This document shows positions 17,898-27,072 of a DNA stretch of 64,000 bases, in pieces. The position numbers and the translations under genes are program-made. The notes beneath the pieces are model-generated. The model searched no databases, was not told where the DNA came from, and worked only from the letters and a program-made list of their open reading frames with translations. Numbering within the stretch: the first letter of the stretch is position 1; each line of letters opens with the position of its first letter. This stretch comes from Microbacterium album (GTDB lineage: Bacteria > Actinomycetota > Actinomycetes > Actinomycetales > Microbacteriaceae), in NCBI RefSeq assembly GCF_014643695.1, contig NZ_BMJY01000007.1:1-64000 (forward strand), in the 5' to 3' direction.

Positions 17898-20105
17898 TCA
17901 CTCGTCGATGACGGCCTCGATGACCTCGTCCTCGTCCGCGTCATCTTCCGCGGTCGGCTGACCGCCACTCGTGACGACGAGCTGCGACCCGTCGGCCGAG
18001 ACATCCACGCGCACCAGGTCGCCGTCGCGCACGCCGCCGGAGAGGATCGCGAGGGCGAGCCGGTCCTGGATCTCCGTCTGGATCAGGCGGCGCAGGGGGC
18101 GCGCGCCGTACACCGGGTCGTACCCGCGCTCGGCCAGCCACGCTCGCGCGTCCGGGGTCACGGCGAGCGTGAGGCGCCGGTCCGACAGGCGACGCTGCAG
18201 GAGGTCGACCTGCAGCTCCACGATCTGCGCCAGGTCGTCCTGCGAGAGGGCCTGGAACATCACGATGTCGTCCAGCCGATTCACGAACTCGGGCTTGAAC
18301 GCCTGCCGCACGAGCTGCATCACCTGCTCGCGCTTGACCTCGGTCGACAGCGTCGGATCGATCAGGATCGGCGAACCCAGGTTCGAGGTCAGGATCAGGA
18401 TCACGTTCTTGAAGTCGACCGTGCGGCCCTGGCCGTCGGTCAGGCGACCGTCGTCCATCACCTGCAGCAGCACGTCGAACACCTCGGGGTGCGCCTTCTC
18501 GACCTCGTCGAGCAGGACGACGCTGTAGGGCCGGCGGCGCACGGCCTCGGTGAGCTGACCGCCCTGCTCGTACCCGACGTAGCCGGGAGGGGCGCCCACG
18601 AGCCGCGAGACCGAGTGCTTCTCGCCGTACTCCGACATGTCGATCCGCACCATGGCGCGCTCGTCGTCGAACAGGAACTCGGCGAGCGCCTTCGCCAGCT
18701 CGGTCTTGCCGACGCCCGTGGGGCCGAGGAACAGGAACGACCCGGTCGGGCGGTTCGGGTCTCCGACGCCGGCGCGCGAGCGGCGCACGGCGTCGGAGAC
18801 GGCCTTCACCGCGTCGCGCTGGCCGATCAGGCGACGGCCGAGCTCGTTCTCGAGGTGCAGCAGCTTCTCGGTCTCGCCCCGCAGCAGCCGGCCGACGGGG
18901 ATGCCCGTCCACGCCGCGATGACCGCGGCGATGTCGTCCTCCGTCACCTGTTCGTTGACCATGCGCGGCTCGTCCGCACCGGCGTCCGCCTGCCGCTCGG
19001 CCTCCGCCAGCTGCGCCTCGAGCTGCTTGATGGTCGTGTACTCGAGGCGGGACGCCTTCTCGTAGTTGCCCTCGCGCATCGCCCGGTCGCGTTCGGTGAC
19101 GGCCTCGTCGAGGCTCTTCTTGAGTTCGCCCACGCGGTTGAGCCCGCCCCGCTCGCGCTCCCAGCGCGCCTCGAGTCCGGCGAGCTCCTCGGCCGCGGAG
19201 GCCATCTGCTCGCGCAGCTTCGCGAGGCGCTCCTTGGAGGCGGCATCCTTCTCCTTCTTGAGGGCCAGCTCTTCGAGCCGCATCCGATCGACCTGGCGCT
19301 TGAGCTCGTCGATCTCGACCGGGCTGGAGTCGATCTCCATCTTCAGGCGGCTCATCGCCTCGTCGATGAGGTCGATCGCCTTGTCCGGCAGCTGCCGGCT
19401 CGGGATGTACCTGTTGCTGAGCGCCGCGGCCGCGACCAGCGCGCTGTCGCTGATCGTCACGCCGTGATGAGCCTCGTACCGTCCCTTGAGCCCGCGCAGG
19501 ATGGCGACGGTGTCCTCGACGCTGGGCTCGTCGACGTAGACCTGCTGGAAGCGGCGCTCGAGGGCGGCGTCCTTCTCGATGTACTCGCGGTACTCGTTGA
19601 GCGTCGTGGCGCCGATGAGCCGCAGCTCACCGCGGGCCAGCATGGGCTTGAGCATGTTGGAAGCCGCGACCGATCCCTCGCCGCCCCCGGCGCCCATCAG
19701 CACGTGGAGCTCGTCGATGAACGTGATGATCCGGCCCTCGGACTCGGTGATCTCCTTCAGGACGTTCTTGAGCCGCTCCTCGAACTGCCCGCGATACATC
19801 GCGCCGGCGACGAGCGCCGACATGTCGAGGCTGATGAGGCGCTTGTCCTTCAGGCTCTCGGCGACGTCGCCCGCGACGATCCGCTGGGCCAGCCCCTCGA
19901 CCACGGCCGTCTTGCCGACGCCGGGCTCCCCGATCAGCACCGGGTTGTTCTTGGTGCGGCGCGTGAGCACCTGGCTGACGCGCCGGATCTCCGCGTCGCG
20001 CCCGATGACCGGGTCCAGCTTCCCCTGACGCGCGCGCTCGGTCAGGTCGATGCCGAACTGCTCGAGTGCGCTCTGCTGCTCCTCCTGCTGCGGCTGGGCC
20101 TGCAT
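17898..20105 (-). CDS. clpB: ATP-dependent disaggregase ClpB, short form without N-domain
   Basis: ClpB is the Hsp100 AAA+ disaggregase that works with DnaK to recover aggregated proteins. The 735-residue protein starts directly before the first AAA+ domain and lacks the roughly 145-residue Clp_N double repeat of full ClpB (about 860 residues). It has Walker A1 GEPGVGKTA, the DELH Walker B, a middle coiled coil from about residues 350 to 470, Walker A2 [23 protein letters not shown], the sensor region LTSNLG, and the C-terminal domain [17 protein letters not shown] 20105 ([11 protein letters not shown]) has an AGGAGG-type ribosome site; upstream in-frame codons run through the HspR operator and are not used. 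HAIR at 20142-20162 predicts HspR repression. Confidence 0.95.
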   Translation of the reverse strand: MQAQPQQEEQQSALEQFGIDLTERARQGKLDPVIGRDAEIRRVSQVLTRRTKNNPVLIGEPGVGKTAVVEGLAQRIVAGDVAESLKDKRLISLDMSALVAGAMYRGQFEERLKNVLKEITESEGRIITFIDELHVLMGAGGGEGSVAASNMLKPMLARGELRLIGATTLNEYREYIEKDAALERRFQQVYVDEPSVEDTVAILRGLKGRYEAHHGVTISDSALVAAAALSNRYIPSRQLPDKAIDLIDEAMSRLKMEIDSSPVEIDELKRQVDRMRLEELALKKEKDAASKERLAKLREQMASAAEELAGLEARWERERGGLNRVGELKKSLDEAVTERDRAMREGNYEKASRLEYTTIKQLEAQLAEAERQADAGADEPRMVNEQVTEDDIAAVIAAWTGIPVGRLLRGETEKLLHLENELGRRLIGQRDAVKAVSDAVRRSRAGVGDPNRPTGSFLFLGPTGVGKTELAKALAEFLFDDERAMVRIDMSEYGEKHSVSRLVGAPPGYVGYEQGGQLTEAVRRRPYSVVLLDEVEKAHPEVFDVLLQVMDDGRLTDGQGRTVDFKNVILILTSNLGSPILIDPTLSTEVKREQVMQLVRQAFKPEFVNRLDDIVMFQALSQDDLAQIVELQVDLLQRRLSDRRLTLAVTPDARAWLAERGYDPVYGARPLRRLIQTEIQDRLALAILSGGVRDGDLVRVDVSADGSQLVVTSGGQPTAEDDADEDEVIEAVIDE

Positions 20106-20141
20106 GTCGCCTCCTGACGTCTCGCCCCCACGACTCGGAAA

Positions 20142-20162
20142 GTTGAGTCGTTTGGGCTCAAG
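20142..20162. promoter_or_regulatory. HAIR operator (HspR binding site) upstream of clpB
   Basis: GTTGAGT-N7-GCTCAAG matches the HspR-associated inverted repeat CTTGAGT-N7-ACTCAAG at 12 of 14 arm positions. It lies 37 bp upstream of the clpB start, between divergent clpB and the membrane protein gene at 20234. A TAAACT hexamer on the minus strand just upstream may be the -10. Confidence 0.85.
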
Positions 20163-20233
20163 TTTAGCAGGACGGATCGCCGGCGGGTAGTACTTCCCAC
20201 CGTCAGGACAGGGGCCGGCATTAGCCTGAGCTC

Positions 20234-20620
20234 GTGAGTGTTCCCGCCGATCCGTTTCCGCCGCACCCGGCGACACCGCCCGGCTTCGGGCCGGTGCCGT
20301 CCGCGGCGCCGTCCGGGACGCGGAACACGCTCGGCGCGGTCGCGATCGCCCTCGTCGCCGTCTCGGCCCTCATCGACCTGGCCGCCGGGATCCTCGCGCG
20401 GCTCGTGCCGCTGCGCGAGAGTGGTCAGGGAAGCCTCGCCCTTCTCACCATGGGGCTGCTGGCCATGACCGCCGCGGCCGCCGTCTGCGCTGTGCTGGCC
20501 CTGCGACACGAGCGGAAGACCCTGGCCGCCGTCGCCCTGGGCTTCAGCCTCGCCTCGCTGATCGGATTCGCGCTCTGGGGCGGCTTTGTGCAGCTGCTCC
20601 TTCCCGTCGTGCTGCCCTGA
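20234..20620 (+). CDS. Small DUF4190-like membrane protein
   Basis: I do not recognise a specific function. The 128-residue protein has a proline-rich cytoplasmic N-terminus (about 30 residues) and three hydrophobic segments, around residues 32-56, 66-90 and 96-125. That is the layout of small DUF4190-like actinobacterial membrane proteins, though the match is loose. GTG 20234 stands six bases after TAGCCT (20222-20227), so a leaderless transcript is likely. It is divergent from clpB, and the HAIR operator lies 72 bp upstream, too far to imply HspR control. Confidence 0.65.
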   Translation: MSVPADPFPPHPATPPGFGPVPSAAPSGTRNTLGAVAIALVAVSALIDLAAGILARLVPLRESGQGSLALLTMGLLAMTAAAAVCAVLALRHERKTLAAVALGFSLASLIGFALWGGFVQLLLPVVLP

Positions 20621-20640
20621 CGCCGCGGGCAGTCGCACGA

Positions 20641-21642
20641 CTATGCCGCCGGGGAGGGGGCGGACGGGTCGCCGGCCGCCTGGCCGCTCCGGGCAGCGCA
20701 CGTGAAGCGCGCGCGATAGGCGGTGGGCGCCGTGCCGAGGACGCGCGCGAAGTTCTGGCGCAGCACGGCCGCGGAGCCGAAGCCGCACTCGGCCGCGATG
20801 CGATCGAGACCCCACTCGGTCCGCTCCAGCAGGCGCTGGGCGTGGATCACCCGCTGCCGCGCGAGCCAGGCCGCGGGCGTCGTGCCGTAGTCGGCCTTGA
20901 ACCGCCGCGCGAAGGTACGCGGCGACATGTGCGCGCGAGCCGCCAGCTGTTCGACCGTGAGCTCGCGGTGCAGGTTCTCCAGCGCCCAGTCGGCCACGGG
21001 CGCGAGCGACAGTCCCGCGGTCTGCGGCAGGGGCCTGACGATGAACTGCGCCTGGCCGCCGTCCCGCTGCGGCGCCACGACCATCCTCCGGGCGATGACG
21101 TTCGCGGCCTCGGCTCCCAGCTCCAGACGCAGCAGGTGAAGGCACGCATCCAACCCGGCGGCAGTGCCGGCGCTGGTGATGATGCGCCCGTCCTGGACGT
21201 ACAGCACGTCGGGATCCAGTTGGACGCGCGGGAACATGCGCGCCATCCGCTCCGCGTACATCCAGTGTGTCGTGGCGCGGCGCCCGTCGAGCACCCCCGC
21301 CGCGCCGAGCACGAAGGAGCCGCTGCAGATGCTCAGCAGCCACGCGCCACGGTCCGCGGCGTGCCGGACGACATCGAGGACCCGCGGATCCACGTCCGCC
21401 CAGGAGGGGTGCGGGATCGGCGACACCACGACGAGATCGGCCTCGGACGCGAAGGACAGGTCGTCACGGACGTTGATCGAGAAGCCCATCTTCGACGGCA
21501 CGGCGCCGGGTACCGGCGTGACGATGCGGAAGTCGAAGCTCGGGATGCCGTCCTCGGTGCGATCGAGCCCGAACGCCTCGCAGGCGACGCCGAACTCGAA
21601 CGGCGCGAACCCCTCCTGAACGATGCATGCGACCGTCTTCAC
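20641..21642 (-). CDS. GlxA-family transcriptional regulator (DJ-1/PfpI + AraC HTH)
   Basis: This is a 333-residue cytoplasmic regulator. Residues about 1-170 form a DJ-1/PfpI amidotransferase-like domain; the nucleophile-elbow cysteine is in LLSICSGSFVLGAAG. Residues about 205-315 hold the AraC double helix-turn-helix (MSPRTFARRFKADYGTTPAAWL ... AAECGFGSAAVLRQNFARVLGTAPTAYR). Family members such as FtrA and GlxA control catabolic or stress genes. GTG 21642 (VKTVACIVQEG) has GAAGGGGG six bases upstream and is preferred over ATG 21663. It is divergent from the 44-residue membrane peptide gene. Targets and ligand are unknown. Confidence 0.88.
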   Translation of the reverse strand: MKTVACIVQEGFAPFEFGVACEAFGLDRTEDGIPSFDFRIVTPVPGAVPSKMGFSINVRDDLSFASEADLVVVSPIPHPSWADVDPRVLDVVRHAADRGAWLLSICSGSFVLGAAGVLDGRRATTHWMYAERMARMFPRVQLDPDVLYVQDGRIITSAGTAAGLDACLHLLRLELGAEAANVIARRMVVAPQRDGGQAQFIVRPLPQTAGLSLAPVADWALENLHRELTVEQLAARAHMSPRTFARRFKADYGTTPAAWLARQRVIHAQRLLERTEWGLDRIAAECGFGSAAVLRQNFARVLGTAPTAYRARFTCAARSGQAAGDPSAPSPAA

Positions 21643-21729
21643 AGCGGCCCCCTTCGCTGGCACTTTTCCTTCGATCGACGACCATCCTGCGACTCGTGAC
21701 GGAATTCGTGCACGCGCAGGATGTCTGCC

Positions 21730-21864
21730 ATGACCACCGTGATCGCCCTCGTCCTGCTCGGCCTGCCGACACTCGTCCTCGTGGCCGCGACGCTGCGCGA
21801 ACTCGCCCGCGACGGCTATCGCGCGGTCGAGACGGACTGGCAGCGCCTTCCCGATCGCGACTGA
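21730..21864 (+). CDS. Small single-pass membrane protein (44 aa)
   Basis: ATG 21730 has AGGA eight bases upstream (21718-21721); an in-frame ATG at 21721 would add three residues. The product is 44 residues: one hydrophobic helix (VIALVLLGLPTLVLVAATL), then a charged tail with RDGYRAVETDWQRLPDRD. Short one-helix proteins with an RDGY tail are frequent in actinobacteria, and their function is not known. It is divergent from the GlxA-type regulator. Confidence 0.6.
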   Translation: MTTVIALVLLGLPTLVLVAATLRELARDGYRAVETDWQRLPDRD

Positions 21865-21895
21865 CCGTCGCGGAACCCGATCGGCGCGCGGGCTC

Positions 21896-23113
21896 TCAAG
21901 CGAGGACGCGGCGGTAGATCGCCAGCATCGCGTCGGTGCGCGAAGACTGCCGGAACTTCGCCGCGATGCCCGGATCGGGCGCCGGCGCCGCTCCCTGCTC
22001 GATCTCCGCCGCGGCGCGGCGCAGCGCCTCGGCGAGCGCGCGGATGCGCCCGGGCTCGTCGTCGCGCGGCTCCACGCGCCAGACGCCGGCCGCGAACTCG
22101 GCCGCGATGTCGGGGTCGCTGACGATCGCGGGTGTGCCGAGCGACGCCGCCTCGAAGGGCGTCATCCCCTGGGTCTCGAAGCCGATCGAGGTCTGCACGA
22201 GCGCGTCGGCGCGCGCGATGCGGCGCAGCGTCTCCTCGTAGGGAAGCCGGCCGGCGAATCGCACGGTCCGCTCGAGCCCGCGCCGGGCGACGAGGCGGCG
22301 GGCCGCGCGCAGCTGCCCGCCGCCGCCGATGACCTCCACCGCGCAGGGCGCTCCTGCCGCGGCCACCGCCTCCAGGAAGGGCAGAAGCCGCTTCTCGGGG
22401 CTCATCCGGCCGAGCCACACGAAGCGCGGCGGGCCGGTACGGGGTTCCCCGCGCCCGGATGCCAGCACGCGATCGAGCAGCTCGTCGTCGATGCCGTTCC
22501 ACACGACGTCCACCGCGCGGAAGACCCCGTGCTGCTCGAGCCGGCGCGCGAAGTGGGCGGAGGGTGCGGTGACCGCCGCGGCGCCCGCGGCGAGGCCGCG
22601 CAGGTGCGCCCAGCCGTCCGCGCCGCGCACTGCACCACCCGGCAGACCGCGCAGCGCCAGTCGGCGCCACGCGTTCAGGCCGCCCAGCACCAGACCGGGG
22701 AACACCGGGGCGATCGCGGCGATGCCGACGTCCACGCGATTGTGCATCGTGTGCACGGCGGGCACGCCGTGCCTCGCGGCGAAGCGATAGCCCAGGAAGC
22801 CCTCCCAGAAGTCGGCCTGGACGTGCACGAGATCGGGACGGGGCCTGGCGGCGAGTGCACGGTCGACGATCGCGTCCGCGGCCCGCCCCGGCACGCTGAA
22901 GGAGTACTCCCGGTCGAGCGAGAGCGGCAGCGACGGCGTGTCCACGTAGCCGGGATCATCCGCGGCGACGGCGGCTCGCGGTCCGTGCCGGCGCGGCGCG
23001 ACGATCGTCACGAGGTGACCGGCCCGCTCGAGATAGCGGCGCTGCAGGCGCAGCGACACCTGCGCACCGCCGAGCGTCTCGACGTGCTGGTCCGCGAACA
23101 TCACGATGTGCAT
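21896..23113 (-). CDS. GT4-family glycosyltransferase
   Basis: This is a 405-residue GT-B fold glycosyltransferase. The N-terminal half has FADQHVETLGGAQVSLRLQRRYLERAGH, the acceptor-side start typical of GT4, and the linker PSAHFARRLEQHGV. The C-terminal donor half has FVWLGRMSPEKRLLPFLEAV, the nucleotide-sugar binding VIGGGGQL, and the E-x7-E-like region GFETQGMTPFEAASLGTPAIVSD. It is probably a mannosyl- or glucosyl-transferase acting on a lipid or cell-wall glycan at the inner membrane face. It follows a second GT4 gene by 29 bp on the same strand, so the pair is likely cotranscribed and may act in succession, as with PimB-like phosphatidylinositol mannoside or glycolipid enzymes (inference). 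Confidence 0.85.
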   Translation of the reverse strand: MHIVMFADQHVETLGGAQVSLRLQRRYLERAGHLVTIVAPRRHGPRAAVAADDPGYVDTPSLPLSLDREYSFSVPGRAADAIVDRALAARPRPDLVHVQADFWEGFLGYRFAARHGVPAVHTMHNRVDVGIAAIAPVFPGLVLGGLNAWRRLALRGLPGGAVRGADGWAHLRGLAAGAAAVTAPSAHFARRLEQHGVFRAVDVVWNGIDDELLDRVLASGRGEPRTGPPRFVWLGRMSPEKRLLPFLEAVAAAGAPCAVEVIGGGGQLRAARRLVARRGLERTVRFAGRLPYEETLRRIARADALVQTSIGFETQGMTPFEAASLGTPAIVSDPDIAAEFAAGVWRVEPRDDEPGRIRALAEALRRAAAEIEQGAAPAPDPGIAAKFRQSSRTDAMLAIYRRVLA

Positions 23114-23142
23114 GCCGGGCCCCTGTCAGAACTCTGCCCCGC

Positions 23143-24381
23143 CTAGGCGGGAAGCTCGTCCCCGCGGTAGAGCGCCTCGAACGTGTCCAGCGTGCGGTTG
23201 ATGTCATGCACCACGACGCCGTCGAGCGAGGCGCGCTGCATGCGCAACCGCTCCTCGGGAGGCGCCGTGAGCACGGCCGTGAGCTTCGCCGCGAGCTCGT
23301 CGGCGTCGCCCGGCGTGAAGAGGTACCCGTTCTCCCCCTCGTGGACCAGGTGCGGCAATGCCACGGCGTCGGCCGCGACGACCGGCAGTCCGGATGCCAT
23401 CGCCTCCATGGTCGCGATCGACTGCAGCTCCGCGATCGACGCGATGGCGAAGACGCTGCCCGCCGTGAGCGTCGCCCGGAGCTGCTGATCGCTGGTGCGG
23501 CCATGGAACACCACGCGCTCCTCGATCCCCAGCTCGCGCGCGAGCTGGCGCAGCGCCCCCTCCTGGTCCCCGCCGCCCACCAGATCGAGCCGAGCATCGA
23601 GCGCGGGATCCAGCCTCGCGACGGCGCGCAGGATGACGTCCACCTGCTTCTCGGCGGTGAGCCTGCCCACGAACACGATGCGGTTCTCGCTGCGGGGCGT
23701 CAGGTCGGCCGTGTACTGCGACCGGTCGATGCCGCAGCTGACAGGGATGACGCCGGCCAGGTCGATCGTCTTCTCGAGGAAGTCGGCGGCGCGCTGGGTC
23801 GGGGTCGTGACGGCCTCGGTGAGCCCGAAGGTGCGCTTGGCGTCCCGCCAGGCCGCGTCGATCAGCATCCGGTTCGCCCAGTCGGGCATCGCCGTGTGGT
23901 CGAGGATGTTCTCCGGCATGACGTGGTTGGTCGCGATGACCCGCAGGCCGCGCTTGCGCGCCTCGCGCGCGAGGCCCCGCCCGATCACGATGTGCGACTG
24001 GATGTGCACGACGTCCGGCTTGACGGCGTCGAGCACGCGGCGCGCGTGGTGCTTGGAGCGCCAGGGCCACACGAAGCGCAGCCACTCGTGCCACCACAGC
24101 TTGACCGACGGAAGACGATGCAGCGTCATGGGCTCGCCCTCGATCGTCTCGGTGCGGGGCGGCTCGAGGCGATGCCGCGTGTTGGGCGCCACGACGTGCA
24201 CCTCGTGTCCGCGCTGCACGAGCCCGGCGGCGAGCCGCTCGGCGAAGCGCGCGGCGCCGTTGATGTCCGGGGAGAACGTGTCGCACCCCAGCAGCACCCG
24301 CAGGGGGCGTCGCGCGTCGGGAGCGCCCGGCGCGGCGTCCTCGGCGGGGACCGGATCGCTCGGATGACGGGAAGTGGTCAC
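23143..24381 (-). CDS. GT4-family glycosyltransferase (PimB/MgtA-like)
   Basis: This is a 412-residue GT4 glycosyltransferase. It opens with LRVLLGCDTFSPDINGAARFAERLAAGLVQRGHEVHVVAPN, includes VDAVKPDVVHIQSH-type and ATNHVMPEN segments of the acceptor domain, and has the donor-domain motif NRIVFVGRLTAEKQVDVILRA and the catalytic end IAELQSIATMEAMASGLPVVAADAVALPHLV. Close relatives annotated in actinobacteria are alpha-mannosyl- or glucosyl-transferases of glycolipid synthesis; the exact acceptor is not known. GTG 24381 is chosen because a longer start adds an arginine-rich stretch without homology. It is the first gene of the two-gene GT unit. Confidence 0.85.
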   Translation of the reverse strand: MTTSRHPSDPVPAEDAAPGAPDARRPLRVLLGCDTFSPDINGAARFAERLAAGLVQRGHEVHVVAPNTRHRLEPPRTETIEGEPMTLHRLPSVKLWWHEWLRFVWPWRSKHHARRVLDAVKPDVVHIQSHIVIGRGLAREARKRGLRVIATNHVMPENILDHTAMPDWANRMLIDAAWRDAKRTFGLTEAVTTPTQRAADFLEKTIDLAGVIPVSCGIDRSQYTADLTPRSENRIVFVGRLTAEKQVDVILRAVARLDPALDARLDLVGGGDQEGALRQLARELGIEERVVFHGRTSDQQLRATLTAGSVFAIASIAELQSIATMEAMASGLPVVAADAVALPHLVHEGENGYLFTPGDADELAAKLTAVLTAPPEERLRMQRASLDGVVVHDINRTLDTFEALYRGDELPA

Positions 24382-24515
24382 TCGGCCTCGCAGTGCTGTT
24401 CGTGGCGGCAACGCCGCAAAGCGCTGGGTGGGGGGGTGCGGCGACGGGGACGTCGATGTCCGAGCCTAACCGACGCCGTCCCGGCGTCCCGGGAGGCGTG
24501 CCGCTCCGGCGGGAC

Positions 24516-25943
24516 TCAGCCCTGCGCGGCCCACCATTCGCGGAGGCGCCGCTCGGCCTCCTGCTCTCCCAGCACGCCCTCGTCCAGCCGCAGGTCGAGC
24601 AGGAAGCGATAGGCCTTCCCCACGTCGGGACCGGGAGAGATGCCGAGGACCTCCTGGATGCGGTTCCCGTCGAGCTCGGGGCGGATGGAGTCGAGCTCCT
24701 CCTGCTCCCGGAGCGCCACGATGCGGGCCTCGATGTCGTCATACGCGGCCGCCAGGCGGGCGGCCTTCCGCCGGTTGCGCGTCGTCACGTCGGCGCGCGT
24801 CAGGATGTGGAGCCGTTCGAGCTGGTCGCCGGCATCACGTACGTAGCGGCGCACCGCCGAGTCCGTCCAGGTGCCCTCCGCGTAGCCGAAGAAGCGCAGG
24901 TGCAGCTCGATCAGGCGCGAGACCGCGGCGATCGTGTCGCTGTCGAACCGGAGGGCCTGCAGGCGCTTGCGCGCCATGCGCGCCCCCACGATGTCGTGGT
25001 GGTGGAACGACACGGCGCCGCCGGGCTCGAGCTTGCGGGTGCGCGGCTTGCCGATGTCGTGCAGCAGCGCGGCCAGCCGCAACGGCACGTCCGGCGCGGC
25101 GCCGGGGAAGCGGACGTGTTCATGCTCGATCGCCTGCGTGAGCACCGTGAGCGAGTGCTCGTAGACGTCCTTGTGGTGGTGGTGCTCGTCCACCTCGAGA
25201 CGCAGCGCCGAGACCTCCGGCAGGAACTGCTCGATGAGCCCCGTCTCGACCATCACGCGGATGCCCCGCACGGGGTCCTCGGTGGCCAGGAGGCGGGTCA
25301 GCTCGCCCTGTACGCGCTCCGGGCTCACGATCGACAGCGTCTCGCGCAGCTCCTCGATCGCCGCGCGCGTGCCGTTCTCGACGTCGAAGCCGAGCTGCGA
25401 TGAGAAGCGCGCCGCGCGCATCATCCGCAGCGGATCGTCTCCGAAGCTGATGCGCGGGTCGATCGGGGTGCGCAGCACCCCGGCGACGAGGTCCTCGACG
25501 CCACCCGTCGGGTCGACGAGCCGGACGTCGGTCACGCGCAGCGCCATCGCGTTGACCGTGAAGTCACGACGGACGAGGTCGGACTCGAGCGTGTCCCCGA
25601 ACTCCACCGTGGGCTTGCGGGTGACTCCGTCGTAGCTGTCGGCGCGGTAGGTCGTGATCTCGACCTGCTCGCCGCGCACCCGCGCGCCGATCGTGCCGAA
25701 CGCGCGGCCGATGTCCCACTGCGCCGACGAGATGGGCGTCACGATCTCGAGGATGCGGTCGGGCCGCGCATCCGTCGTGAAGTCGAGGTCGTGGGTGTCC
25801 CGACCCAGCAGCGCGTCGCGGACCGGGCCGCCGACGATCGCGAGGTCGTGGCCCGCGTCCGCGAAGGCGCGCGCGAGCGCGGCGACGACGGGCGAGGCCG
25901 CGAGCTCGCCGAGGCGTGCGACACCGGCGGCCATGTTGAGCAT
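24516..25943 (-). CDS. cca: CCA tRNA nucleotidyltransferase
   Basis: This 475-residue class II enzyme adds or repairs the CCA end of tRNAs. The polymerase-beta head has AIVGGPVRDALLGRDTHDLDFTTDA with the catalytic DxD near residues 49-51. The tRNA-binding region follows (RRDFTVNAMAL, FGDDPLRMMRAARFSSQLGF). An HD domain (LLHDIGKPRTRK ... FHHHDIVGARMARKRL) lies in the C-terminal half, typical of actinobacterial CCA enzymes with added phosphohydrolase-like modules. ATG 25943 stands six bases from TATCCT (complement of 25950-25955), a leaderless layout. It is divergent from the broken alcohol dehydrogenase. Confidence 0.94.
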   Translation of the reverse strand: MLNMAAGVARLGELAASPVVAALARAFADAGHDLAIVGGPVRDALLGRDTHDLDFTTDARPDRILEIVTPISSAQWDIGRAFGTIGARVRGEQVEITTYRADSYDGVTRKPTVEFGDTLESDLVRRDFTVNAMALRVTDVRLVDPTGGVEDLVAGVLRTPIDPRISFGDDPLRMMRAARFSSQLGFDVENGTRAAIEELRETLSIVSPERVQGELTRLLATEDPVRGIRVMVETGLIEQFLPEVSALRLEVDEHHHHKDVYEHSLTVLTQAIEHEHVRFPGAAPDVPLRLAALLHDIGKPRTRKLEPGGAVSFHHHDIVGARMARKRLQALRFDSDTIAAVSRLIELHLRFFGYAEGTWTDSAVRRYVRDAGDQLERLHILTRADVTTRNRRKAARLAAAYDDIEARIVALREQEELDSIRPELDGNRIQEVLGISPGPDVGKAYRFLLDLRLDEGVLGEQEAERRLREWWAAQG

Positions 25944-25997
25944 TACTCGAGGATAATCGGGCGCCGGGCGAGCATGCCCCGGCGCTACGCTGAGCGC

Positions 25998-27053
25998 ATG
26001 CGCGCGACACTGCTGTACGGGCCCGGGGACGTCCGCTGGGAAGAGGTGCCGGATCCCGTCATCGCGGATCCGCGGAACGCCATCGTTCGCGTGGTGGCCG
26101 CGTGCGTGTGCGGGTCCGACCTGTGGCACTACCGCGGCGTGACTCCCGCGCCCTCGGAGCCCAAGCGCATCGGTCACGAGTTCGTCGGGATCGTCGAGGA
26201 GGTCGGCGCGGACGTCTCCCGGGTGAAGCCGGGGGACTTCGTCATCGCGCCGTTCTACGACTGCGACATGACCTGCGACAACTGCCGGTACGGATTCAGC
26301 ACGTCCTGCCGCGAGCTGTGCTGGTGGGGCTGACCCGACCACACGGGCGTGGCCAGCGACGGCGGTCAGGGCGAGTTCGTGCGCGTGCCGCACGCGGACG
26401 GGACCCTGACGGTCGTGCCCGGCGGCACGCCGGACGACGCGCTCATCCCGAGCCTCCTGACCCTCAGCGACGTATTCCTCACGGGGCACCACGCGGCGGT
26501 CTCGGCCGGGGTGCGGGAGGGCTCCGCGGTGGTGGTCGTCGGCGACGGCGCGGTCGGTCTCAGCGGCGTGCTCGCGGCGACGCGGCTGGGCGCGGCGCGC
26601 ATCGTCGCGATGTCGCGCCACGAGCCCCGTCAGGAGCTCGCCCGCGCGTTCGGCGCGACGGATGTCGTCGCCGCCCGCGGCGACGCGGGCGTGGCGGAGG
26701 TGAAGGACCTCCTGGACGGCCTCGGGGCGGACGCCGTGCTGGAGTGCGTCGGCACGAAAGAGTCCATGGACCAGGCGCTGCGCTCGGCGCGCCCCGGCGG
26801 GCAGGTCGGCTTCGTCGGCGTTCCCCACGGCGGGCCGGAGCTGCCCGTCCGCACGATGTTCGGCACCAACGTCGGCGTCCGCGGAGGCGTCGCGCCCGTC
26901 CGCAACTACATCGACGAGGTGCTGCCGGAAGTGCTCGCGGGCGACATCGAGCCGGGCCGCGTGTTCGACCTGACGCTGCCGCTCGCGGACGTCGCGGAGG
27001 CGTACGCGGCGATGGACGACCGTCGCGCGATCAAGTCGCTGCTGCGCGCGTAG
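25998..27053 (+). pseudogene. Zinc-dependent alcohol dehydrogenase interrupted by an in-frame TGA
   Basis: Two fragments of one medium-chain dehydrogenase lie in the same frame and are separated only by TGA at 26331-26333. The first (111 codons) has GDVRWEEVPDPV, the catalytic-zinc region CVCGSDLWHYRG and GHEFVG, and all four structural-zinc cysteines (CDMTCDNCRYGFSTSC). The second restarts at PDHTGVASDGGQGEFVRVP and continues through the Rossmann domain (VVVVGDGAVGLSGVLAA) to a normal C-terminus. With one sense codon in place of TGA the protein would be about 351 residues and complete. Start ATG 25998 lies six bases after TACGCT. A nonsense mutation or sequencing error is most likely. A GTG at 26349 could start a truncated, probably inactive protein. 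Confidence 0.8.
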
Positions 27054-27072
27054 ATCCGCTCCGGCGCGGCGC

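Noticed and set aside
26331..26333. TGA read as selenocysteine in the alcohol dehydrogenase
   Set aside because: The position is not a cysteine in related enzymes, and no SECIS-like hairpin is evident immediately downstream.
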